From positions 29,493,374 through 29,557,373 of the forward strand of contig CM070580.1 in the NCBI GenBank assembly GCA_036346355.1: a stretch of 64,000 bases of DNA, written 5' to 3'. The position numbers and the translations under genes were made by a program. The number at the start of each line of letters is the position of its first letter. The stretch's first letter is position 1. The notes beneath the pieces were generated by a model. It saw nothing but the letters and a program-made list of their open reading frames with translations. It was not told the DNA's origin and did no database searches. Origin of the DNA: Rhipidocladum racemiflorum. Its lineage: Eukaryota; Streptophyta; Magnoliopsida; Poales; Poaceae. Shown here one piece after another: positions 35,800 to 44,670 of the stretch.

Positions 35800-36200
35800 A
35801 GATTTGAGTTTTGAACCGTAAGACTTTGTATACCTCGAGTTACGCCTCTCGGGAGTTAAGAGGTTCCATGCCAAAGGGAAACTTGCACCCGTTATGTTGG
35901 ACCATTTAAGATTTTGAGCCGCAGAGGCGAAGTTGCTTATCACCGGAGTTGCCACAATCGTTAGCGAGGTACATGATGTATTCCATGTGTCCCGATTGAA
36001 GAAATGTCTCAGAGTTCTGAGGAGCAGACACCGCTAGAGTCAATTGAGTTGCATGAGGATTTGACTTATAAGGAACATCCTGTGAGGATTCTAGACACAA
36101 TGGATCGAGAAACTAGAAACAAGTCAACCCGTTTACAGAGTTCGATTGGAGCAACCATGAAGAAAGCGAAGCGACTTGGGAGCGCGAAGAGGATTTGAAG
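35800..36200 (+). pseudogene. C-terminal integrase tail and chromodomain
   Basis: After the integrase tail (degraded 'GKLAPRYV'-like region near 35880-35905), 'HDVFHVSRLKKCLR' at about 35968-36012 leads to 'LTYKEHPVRILDTMDRETRN' (36061-36120). An aromatic/acidic stretch in another frame follows, ending 'ATWEREEDLKKEFPNLF'. This is the chromodomain of chromoviruses, thought to steer insertion to modified chromatin. It supports the Tekay/Del assignment. Confidence 0.85.
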
Positions 36201-36259
36201 AAAGAATTTCCAAACCTATTCCTTTAGTGAGCCCTGAATCTCGGGGACGAGATTCTATT

Positions 36260-36273
36260 AAGGGGGGGAGGTT
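36260..36273 (+). other. Polypurine tract of the inner Tekay element
   Basis: AAGGGGGGGAGGTT immediately before the 3' LTR, the expected plus-strand primer. Confidence 0.88.
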
Positions 36274-39200
36274 TGTAACATCCCAAAATTTTGCTTTTCT
36301 TAAATTCATGTGTGATTTGGCACCTTGGTGAATTTTTGGAATTTTCTGGAATTTATTTGGATTTATTTGGAATTTATTTGAATTTATTCCATTTTGAAAT
36401 AATTAAAGAATTTAATTTTGCAAATAAAATTTTGTTGGAAATATTTTATTTGAGTCCAAAATGATCCAAAATATTTTCCAGAATTTTTCTGGAATTTTTC
36501 TGAGTCATTTGCTATTTTTAATGAATTAAATGAATTACTGGGAATTATTTTAAATATTAAATCGCTGGAAAATCCAACTCGGGTCAAATACTGTTCATCC
36601 GACCGAGTCGGACTCGAAGTCCGACCGAGCCGATTGGCTCAACCAAACCAGCTCTAACCCTAATCAATCCCAACCGTTGGATCAAGATCCAACGGTGAGA
36701 TCCGTCCGACCAGCACGGCGAGTGTCGGGCCGGACGTCGCGCCGCGATCGTGGCCGTTGGTTGTGCCACGTGGGCGGCCACGATTTCATCGTCTCCGCCG
36801 AGTCCGAAGCCGACTCCGCCCGCGTGTCACGCCGTGGAGCTAGGTCTCCGTTTTACGCCTGACGCCGAGGCTATTTAATGCCCGGCATACCCGAGATCGC
36901 CATCCCACGCGGTTCGAAACCTAGCTCGCGCCGCTAGGATCCCCACCGTCTCGCCGTTATTGCTCGCCGGAGTTGGAAATGCATTCGCCGCGATTAAACG
37001 CCGATATTGCCGCCGTCCGTCGTCCTCCGCCGCCATCAAGCCCGGTCCGGATTCCCCAAGACGAGGCGGCGTTCGAGTACCCTCACTTCGCCGGAAGCGC
37101 GCCCGAAGCGCCGACGGCAAGGTCGTCGTCCGTCTCCGGTCAAGCCAGCCGCCGCGTGCCATCACCGCCCTCGAGCCGTGCACCGTTGGATCCAGATCGG
37201 ACGGCAGCGGTGAGTTCACGTGTTTCCCAAACCCTAGAAACCCGATTAGATGCGGGACCGCTGGATCAAGATCCAGCGGTTCACAATCGCCACGTCTTTG
37301 TAGCGAGGCGATTATAGGATTAGATCTCGACCGTCCGATCTAGATCGAGCGGCCACGAGCATCGAGTAGTTTTAACGTGTTAACCCTGGATCTAATCCGC
37401 GCCGCTGATTTTCAAACCAACGGGCGAGATTGCGCCACGTGTCGGGAAGTTGGACCGACGCGGCCGCTGGCCCACGCCGCAGCGCAGTGTAGACGCCGAC
37501 ACGCGGCCCGCGTGTCGAGGGCCGCATGTCGCTGGCTAACCCGCCAAGCGCCGACGCCACCCATGACGTCCACGGGGTCCCACCTGCCGCTGCGGGTCGA
37601 GCCTCGCCGACGTCGGCCGATGACGTCACCCGAGTGGGCCCACATGTCGATCCACGTGAGCCGTGGACCGAGTCCACCGTGGACCGGTGAGCATGGACCG
37701 AGCCCATGGGCCGGTGGCGTCGGCCAGGCCAATCAGAGCTGCCACGTGTCCATGCTGACGCAATAATTAATTTCCGAAAAAGAAAATGATTTATTAATTC
37801 GAATAATGATTTCAAATTTAGATTCAAACTTCAAACGCTTATAACTTTTGCGTTTCAACTCCGATTTGAGCGATTCAAATTTCTAAATTTGTATAAAATT
37901 AAGATCTACCTAAATATGAATTTTATTTAATTTTTGGACTAAAGTTTTTCTCTGTAAAATTATTTAATTGATTATTTAAACTTTAAATAATCATAACTTT
38001 TATGCTTTTAACTCCAAATTTGATTTATTCCAGTTTCTAAAAATCCAGAAAATTATGTTCTCTCTATTTATGGATTTTATTTGGAGTTTTGGGATCTTTT
38101 TGCCTAGTGTTTATTTGTGTATTTGCTATTTGCACGCTTTACGAGTAGACGTTGAAGTGCCGGAAGGATTCGAAGGAGAAGTGTTGACTCAGGATCCAAC
38201 TCAAGACCAAGAGCAAGTGCTTTTTGAAGGCAAGTTGTGCTTTGACCATGTTGATCCTATTTCGAAATCTATTTTGATTTAAACTATTGCATGCTAGTTC
38301 AATTAGAAAGATACTTTGTTTAAACACAGGGTTAGATAAATACCAATTTGATATATGACACCTTGATTACTTAAGTATGTGCCATGACCCTTTGTCACCC
38401 TAGTTGTGGTTTACTAGTTGGACATTATTAAATTGCCAACATGGGTTTAGATCGTTGTAGTATCTTTGCTTAGACTCGCTATGTGCTCATGACATGAATT
38501 TGGATAATTAAATGTTAATATTGACTTAATGATATATTGAACCTGTTTTGGAAAAGTATCATGTGATGTTGATGGCACGTGGTGCATGGTAATCAAGCGG
38601 GGTTTGATAAACGATTTCGGCCCGGCATGTGGCAAGAGTAATCAGGTGGGCGGTGTGGCATTGGGAGTGTTGATTTGGTTTTTGGGTAGTCTTGCCCTGG
38701 TCACTCTAAGGACTTAACCTTGCAAGCCTTTGAACTGGTCATACTTGCAACCACATGGGTGGAATGGGACGGCCCTAGTTGACTAAGTCGCTAAGGACTC
38801 ACTTGTGGAGCCTCGAGTGTCGATTACACCTTTTGTGTGATTGTGCGGGGAGCGTATCGTGGCTGTGGCCATGTACCCATCTAACGGTGTGTTGGTCCCA
38901 TACTTCGCCTTGGCTAAGGGAAGGGATGGTGTAGAGCACGAACAGGAGAGGACCACCTGTGTTGTTTGAGGCTTCCGAAAGGCTTTGTTATGATCGCTCA
39001 TTCGCATACTCTTGTATGGCGATTCACGGCTGACGTGGTGAGTGGATTGTATCTTGTGGGTAAAGTGCATAACCTCTGCAGAGTGTAGAATCTATTTGAA
39101 TAGCCGAGTCCACGATCGACAATGCTCTGGAATTACATTCATGGGTTAGATTTTCTGAAAATAACTTGGATTTGAGAAGTTGGGTTGGTTTAACAAAGAA

Positions 39201-39784
39201 GATGATGGAAATATGGTTTAGGATGGGGAAAAATGTTATTTAAACTTTTTGAAAAGTTATTTATGCTTTACTTGTTTTTACTGCTTTGAATCTACTTATA
39301 TTACTTGTCAAATCTTTGTTTACGCAAATATACCTTAAGCTATTCCTTTGTACCAAGCCATGCATATAGTATATTAGCTTGCATTACTTGCATGACTTGC
39401 CGAGTACCAAGTACTCACCCTTGCCTCAACACAATACCGGTTGAAGAGGAGACTACGCCAGCTTTAGGAGGAACTCCAAGAGGACCCGTCTACTTAGGGA
39501 TGCGAGCCCGATCGGTTACTGTGGTATCTTGGATGGCGCCACGAAGTTTATTTGATTTTCCGCTGCTATTATTTCTCTTTTAATAAGTTCTGCCTTGCAA
39601 GGCATATATTTGTAACTTGGCCATAAGGTCGAGTAACCCTTTGATTATTTAAATAAAGTACTTTGATAGTATCGTTTGGTATGATTGTGATATATACCGA
39701 TGTTAAGACTGTGTGCACTAGCGCGTTCCTGGACTAGTGCTGAATACACAGAGGGTCCGGATTTGCAAATTCGGGGTCCCGACA
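36274..39784 (+). repeat. 3' LTR of the inner Tekay element
   Basis: 3511 bp, begins TGTAACATCCC, ends GGTCCCGACA. Matches 27099-30619 over long identical runs; differences are concentrated in short scrambled patches, for example 38594-38625 against 29416-29450. Confidence 0.95.
38055..38282 (+). CDS. Small ORF inside the 3' LTR of the inner Tekay element
   Basis: Same 75-codon frame as 28876-29103. It is untouched by the indels that scramble neighbouring parts of this LTR pair. Product unknown. Confidence 0.4.
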   Translation: MFSLFMDFIWSFGIFLPSVYLCICYLHALRVDVEVPEGFEGEVLTQDPTQDQEQVLFEGKLCFDHVDPISKSILI

Positions 39785-41105
39785 CGTACCGGGGCTGCGG
39801 CCAGGTACCCATCTAACGGTTGGTTGGCCTAAACTTCGCCTTAGCTAAGGGAAGGGTTAGTGTGCAACAACCGGGGAGGACCACTTGTGCTGTTAGAAGT
39901 TTCCGAAAGACTTTGTTACGGGAACTCGCCTTTGTGGTGTTTGACTGTATCTTGTGGGTAAAGTGCATAACCTCTGCAGAGTGTAAAATCTATTCGAATA
40001 GCCGTGTCCGCGGTATTGGACATCACTCGGGAATTACAGTCAAGGGTTAGACTTTCTCAAAAATAACTTGGACTTGAAAGGTTGGGTTGGATTAATAATG
40101 ATGTTGATGGAAATGTGGATTAGGAGGGGAAAGATGTTTACTAAACTCCTTGAAAGGTTATTTATGCTTTACTTGTTTCTACTGCTTTCGAATTTACTTA
40201 TGCTACTTGTCAAATGCTGTTTACTGCAAATATACCTTGAGCTATTCCTTTGTATCAAGCCATGCATATAGTATATTAGCTTGCATTCTGTGCATGACTT
40301 GCTGAGTACCAAGTACTCACCCTTGCCACAATACAACACTAGTTGAAGAAGAATCTACACCAGCTTTGGAGGAGGAGCTTCCAGAGGAACCGTCTACTTA
40401 GGGAGCGAGCCCAGTCAGTTGCCTGTGGTATACTGGATGGCGCCACGAAGTTATCTTATTTTCCGCTGCTATTATTTCTCTCTTAATAAGTTTCGCCCTG
40501 CGTGGCGTATATTTGTGACTTGACCATAAGGTCGAGCAACCAGTTTGACTATTTAATTAAAGTACTTTATTAGTATCGAGTGGTATGATTGTGATATTTA
40601 CCGATGTTAAGACTATGTGCACTAGCTCGTTCCTGGACTAGTGCTGAATACACAGAGGGTCCGGATTTGCAAATTCGGGTCCCGACAGTACTTCCTGGAA
40701 TCATCACGATAAGCTCTTCAATTTTTCTTCCAGGCAACAAGTCTGATTCAGTTTGTAAATAGGAAATCTGAACACGTTTGGTAAAATGGCCATAACTTTT
40801 AACTCGTAACTCCGATCGGGGTATTCTTTGGCTCGTTGGAAAGCTGACGAGAAGTTCCATCCGAAAATACAAAAATTCAAAAATCAGGAGGTCTTTCAAT
40901 GATGGTTTGTGTGAGTGCGAGCACGGTGACGGAATTAAAAAAAATGTCGTTTATGGCCTCAAAACGTCCTCCGAAGTTTTATACCCGTTTCGGAGTATGA
41001 GACAACACTAAAATATAGCTCAAATCGTGTTCGGAGTAAGATAACATTAAAATCTGTGTTTGGGTGTTCTGCGGGGTTAAGGGGAGAGGGACGCGTTGCA
41101 CATCA

Positions 41106-41218
41106 CATGCGATCATACCAGCACTAAAGTACTGGATCCTATAAGAACTCCAAAGTTAAGCATGCTTGGGTGAGAGTAGTACTAGGATGGGTGACCTCTC
41201 AGGAAGTTAAATCCGCTG
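41106..41218 (+). pseudogene. 5S rRNA-derived sequence, copy 1
   Basis: About 113 bp closely matching plant 5S rRNA from its 5' region ('atgcgatcataccagcac') through the internal promoter (A-box 'aagttaagcatgcttggg', then 'gtagtactaggatgggtgac') to near its 3' end, with scattered substitutions. It sits in the right arm of the CACTA region, not in a 5S array. Probably a captured pseudogene; whether RNA polymerase III could still use it is unknown. Confidence 0.88.
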
Positions 41219-41224
41219 AATCCC

Positions 41225-41275
41225 GTTAGAATCTCGAAGTTAAGTGTGCTTTGGGCGAGAGTAGTACTAGTATGG
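41225..41275 (+). pseudogene. 5S rRNA-derived sequence, partial copy 2
   Basis: Covers only the internal-promoter half ('cgaagttaagtgtgct' to 'gtagtactagtatggg'), with one inserted T. It is flanked by two copies of 'cgctgaatcccgtta' (about 41213 and 41292), suggesting a tandem-duplication origin. Confidence 0.8.
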
Positions 41276-41312
41276 GCCATGTGAGGTTGGCGCTGAATCC
41301 CGTTATGTAGTG

Positions 41313-41549
41313 CTAAATTATGCACATCACAGACGAACGGTTCTAAATAGGAACCGTCTGTGATGACATTAATATCACAGACGGTTCTTGGTTAGAACCG
41401 TCTGTGATAACAGATTATCACAGACGGTTCGTGACTAGAACCGTCTGTGATATGCAACAATTATCACTGATACATTGTTACAGACGGTTCAGAAAACCGT
41501 CTGTGATGACGGTTTCGAACTGTCTATGATGTCCTATTCTGTAGTAGTG
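41313..41549. repeat. Outer right-arm subterminal repeats and right CACTA terminus
   Basis: At least eight copies of the ATCACAGACGGTT / AACCGTCTGTGAT motif, then the terminus ...CCTATTCTGTAGTAGTG ending at 41549. The complement begins CACTACTACAGAATAGG, a typical grass CACTA end. Confidence 0.9.
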
Positions 41550-41802
41550 TATTAGCATAGTATTAGTGTAAGTATGTTATTTTTTGTAATGTTATACAGC
41601 GTGTTGTTGGACTATTTTATTTGTTGTTCACATTTTAGACAGGTTTAGTCGAAGGAATTGGTAGCATAATAGCGCATTTGGTAGTATAACGGTAACAGTA
41701 CATTAGCCTGTAAAATAACGCTATAGCCATATTGCTGTCATACAATTATGAATTTATTAGAATGACAATAATATGGTTCTTTTATTAGTTTAAAATTGGT
41801 TT

Positions 41803-41988
41803 AATATTATTGCAATATATGGACAACTTAAATAATGTTAGTGTAATATTACCACAACATTTGTGGGATTAGTACAATTATTTCAATATTGATGTAATAT
41901 TATTGCGATGTGTGCATAACTTAGGTAATGTCAGTATAATATTATGACAATATTTGTGGGATTAGTACAATATTAGAATAACTAGTAG
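41803..41988. repeat. Two-copy ~93-bp tandem duplication in AT-rich DNA
   Basis: Copies start at 41803 and 41896 ('aatattattgc...') and both include 'tttgtgggattagtacaat'. About 85% alike by eye. The surrounding 41550-42195 has no gene that I can see. Confidence 0.75.
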
Positions 41989-42195
41989 TACACAAAATAA
42001 CGGCATTAGTAGGTGGAGTAGCAGAAGAAACGATAATTTCAGTGTAATATTACGTACATGAAATGACACCAGTAATTGAGTAGTACATGAATTAAGGATG
42101 TAGGGTGTGAACAGTACTAATAATTGGTTTATGTTAAATGAGTAGTACATAATCAGCAATGCAAGGCTTGTGTCTTTCACTATGGTAGGTACTAA

Positions 42196-42630
42196 ATGGC
42201 AGAAATTCAAGATTTATCCGTGTTTTATGGTGACGGTGTTATTCGAGAGGGTCCATATGGGGTGGACCTTTCGAACTGCAAAAGAAAGGTGATCCGGCCT
42301 CCGGGTCTAACGGAGATGAGTCTGGCCAACCTCCGTACATGCGTGAGAAGCGCATTCGATCAGGTGATTGCTCGAAAGATGCTCGTAATCGAAGCGATAC
42401 ATATGTGGGGGGAATGCATGCAAATTGTGATGAACCTTGGAGCACTGACACACCGTCAGACGATGGTGTATGTGCGCTTTCTGGATAGAGGCCAAATCTC
42501 TAGTCCCCTCGGTGGCGTTGTCGTCGAAGCATCCTCTAGGGCCATCGGGCGAATGAAGACATCGGGTAGTGGTCCACTTGAAATTAAAAAATTAAAAAAT
42601 TCAGCGGACAGGATCCACTTGAAATTTTAA
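42196..42630 (+). pseudogene. Probable MULE transposase N-terminal fragment
   Basis: An open frame of 144 codons beginning 'MAEIQDLSVFYGDGVIREGP' followed by 'GVDLSNCKRKVI'. The 'FYGDG...GP.GVDLS' pattern is that of the N-terminal region of grass Mutator-like transposases, as I know them. The match fades after about residue 115, where the frame runs into short repeats ('KKLKNSADRIHL'). No catalytic DDE region or zinc finger follows, so it is a fragment. Identification is from memory of the family. Confidence 0.55.
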
Positions 42631-42741
42631 AAAAAATCATACGGACAGGATCTGATTGAAATAAAAAAAATTTCATGCGGACAGGATCCGCTTGAAATAA
42701 AAACTAATAATAATAAATTCAAGCAGTGCGGGACCGCTTGA
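42604..42741. repeat. Short direct repeats around a 'cggacaggatccgcttgaaat' motif
   Basis: Four degenerate copies, spaced about 35-45 bp, separated by A-rich spacers. They overlap the 3' end of the MULE-like fragment. Confidence 0.75.
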
Positions 42742-42763
42742 AATGTTTTAAAAAATAAAAAAA

Positions 42764-43172
42764 TCAAACGTTTCGGATCCGCTGGATTGTGCTGATTAAA
42801 GGCTATATTTTTGTGATTTTATCGGATCGGCAGCTATTTATGAAAAAAATAAAACCAACTGGGGTAGAATAGTAAAAATTTCACTAAATGCCAAAAAAAA
42901 TCAAACGTTTCGGATCCATTTGGATTGTCTTTGATTAAAGGCTATATTTTTGTGATTTTATCGGATCGGCAGCTATTTATGAAAAAAATAAAACCAACTG
43001 GGGTAGAATAGTAAAAATTTCACTAAATGCCAAAAAAAATCAAACGTTTCGGATCCGCTGGATTGTGCTGATTAAAGGCTATATTTTTGTGATTTTATCG
43101 GATCAGCAGCTATTTATGAAAAAAAAAATAAAACCAACTGGGGTAGAATAGTAAAAATTTCACTAAATGCCA
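42764..43172. repeat. 137-bp tandem repeat, three copies
   Basis: Copies begin at 42764, 42901 and 43040 with 'tcaaacgtttcggatcc' and end with 'cactaaatgcc'. They are nearly identical, so the expansion is recent. No ORF. Confidence 0.93.
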
Positions 43173-43235
43173 TCGTTTCCATATGTCTCATCACAACCAA
43201 ACCATATTTGCCTGATTGCGATCAGTAAAGTTGTT

Positions 43236-43319
43236 CCGTAATCACTGTCAGACCATACTGTCTGGTTGCAATTAATCCATTCCATAATCACTGTCAGACC
43301 ATATCTGTCTAGTTGCAAT
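43236..43319. repeat. Two-copy ~38-bp repeat
   Basis: 'taatcactgtcagaccata' plus a 'ctgtct.gttgcaat' tail, at 43236-43272 and 43282-43319. Confidence 0.75.
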
Positions 43320-44480
43320 CCATCGTGCCTGTCGATCACACGATCTACACAATTTCTTGCCTTTCCGCTACCTTCCCCAATAGATAGCTGAAACCGTGAT
43401 CAGCGCATCAACATCCTCGACACGACACAAAGCAGAAGAAACATTCAAGTGACATAAATGACATGGATGTAGATCTGGAAGGAGTGTGCTAGTAAATACA
43501 GAAACATAAAAAGGGAAACATGTCTTTAAAAAAATAAAAAGAAAAACGGTGCCCGTCCGGATGTTTTTGTTTTAGCTAACATCTAAATTTTGGACCGTTG
43601 GATACCTCACCCGGATATCACCGGGTCGTTAGATCAAATCATAGGATTAGATGTAATCGATACTCCCGAATCTTAACAATAATCCGATGGTCCTAGATTT
43701 AGGTAATTTCAGCAATAAAAACATCCGGATAATGTTTATTAAATCCAAAAAGAATTGCGTATGTCGACACTCAAATACGCATACATACGAATCTCTTGAG
43801 GCAAGGCAAGGATCGATAAACTAATCTGGATGGGAGCTCATGAATGCGCGGAGCTATGTCAAATCGGTTAATGACAGTGGCACAGCACCAAACGCGGCGA
43901 TAGGATGTCATTTTACCATTTTTTTTTTCAAGAAGCCTGGGAAAAGGAGAACAGAAGTTTGTCCAAATCAATCGAATTGAACAAAAGTACGCGCCGAAGA
44001 GACGGATGGAACGAATTGAACAGAAGAGACCTCGCTTCTGTTGCTCTTTCCATGCATCCATTTACCGTGCTATATTCCCTAGGAGGTTTTGATAAGTTTT
44101 ATCCGGATGTTTTCTTTAGTAACCATCATCTGTCTAGGTTCAACGAACAAGGGAGGGTCTCGCCTTCTTCAGGTACATGGGTTAAAATTAGACCACCGTC
44201 TTCTATTCTTTCTGCAAGAACCCAATGCCGATGGCCACAGCAAACCCAAAAAGGAAACTGTCCGGATTCACGGGAGCAGCTAGCTGGAGCGTTGCGCATT
44301 TCCTAAATTTAACACCTTCCGATTCGCCAAAGGCAAATAAAATCCCAGCAAATTACGACTAATTTCGCGGATGAGATTGGGAGCAGCTCAAAAATGCCCA
44401 TCAGCTGTCGATGCTTCGCACTGTTGCATTGGACGGAGGGACGCAGAAAATATTTCCTTTCCAAAAGAAGCGAAATCTTT
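43320..44480. other. Intergenic sequence upstream of the aminotransferase gene
   Basis: No gene or clear mobile element seen. Contains 'ggaccgttggatacc' and 'gtcgttagatcaaatc' (43590-43640), which resemble phrases common in grass repeats. The remainder is the distal promoter. Confidence 0.5.
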
Positions 44481-44503
44481 TGCATGCACCTTGATTATAA
44501 AAC
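44481..44503 (+). promoter_or_regulatory. Core promoter of the aminotransferase gene
   Basis: A TATA box ATTATAAAAC at 44494-44503 lies about 170 bp before the start codon. Immediately upstream (44481-44488) is TGCATGCA, the RY element recognised by B3-domain factors. A C-rich leader follows. Function is inferred from position. Confidence 0.6.
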
Positions 44504-44640
44504 CCTCCCGCCCGTCTCCTGATTGCCCCCACGCCTGCCTCCCCTCCTCTCCTGCATCCAAAAGAACAAATTGTCAAATTTTTCAATAGATGATATAGAG
44601 GAGGAGGAGGAGAGGGATATACTGTTTCTTGAATTCTTCA

Positions 44641-44660
44641 GGTAGGTAGGTAGGTAGGTA
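44641..44660. repeat. (GGTA)5 microsatellite in the 5' leader
   Basis: Five GGTA units, ending 10 bp before the start codon. Likely polymorphic in length; it also creates several GT dinucleotides in the leader. Confidence 0.9.
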
Positions 44661-44670
44661 CCACTCGTCG

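Larger units (their letters stand above)
27099..39784 (+). mobile_element. Full-length Tekay/Del-type chromovirus (Ty3/gypsy)
   Basis: A 12.7 kb element with 3.52 kb LTRs (27099-30619, 36274-39784) starting TGTAACATCCC and ending GGTCCCGACA, inside the older solo LTR. The target duplication is CGTAC (27094-27098, 39785-39789). A primer site (30624-30635) and polypurine tract (36260-36273) are adjacent to the LTRs. The 5.65 kb interior has an extra upstream ORF, gag, protease, RT, RNase H, integrase and a C-terminal chromodomain, in the plus direction. The chromodomain and very long LTRs identify the Tekay/Del lineage (rice RIRE3/RIRE8 type). All genes are broken by short indels. Confidence 0.95.
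24487..40687 (+). mobile_element. Tekay-type solo LTR split by a full-length relative
   Basis: The solo LTR consists of 24487-27098 and 39790-40687 (about 3.51 kb together, the same length as the LTRs of the inner element). It begins TGTAACACCCC and ends GGGTCCCGACA, with duplication GTACT at 24482-24486 and 40688-40692. It differs from the inner LTRs by many substitutions, so it is older. It carries its own copy of the small LTR ORF at 26314-26529. Confidence 0.93.
19166..41549 (-). mobile_element. CACTA-superfamily region with TNP2/TNPA remains, interrupted by a 16.2 kb LTR insertion
   Basis: The left end reads CACTACTAGAATCG at 19166. The right end reads ...GTAGTAGTG at 41549, the complement of CACTACTACAGAAT. 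Between them on minus are TNP2 (21054-24060) and TNPA-like (19880-21020) remains, and CACTA-style subterminal repeats at both arms. The flanking trinucleotides differ (TAC before, TAT after) and the two arms use different subterminal motifs, so this may be a chimera of two CACTA elements. Without the 24487-40687 insertion it would be about 6.2 kb. Confidence 0.7.
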
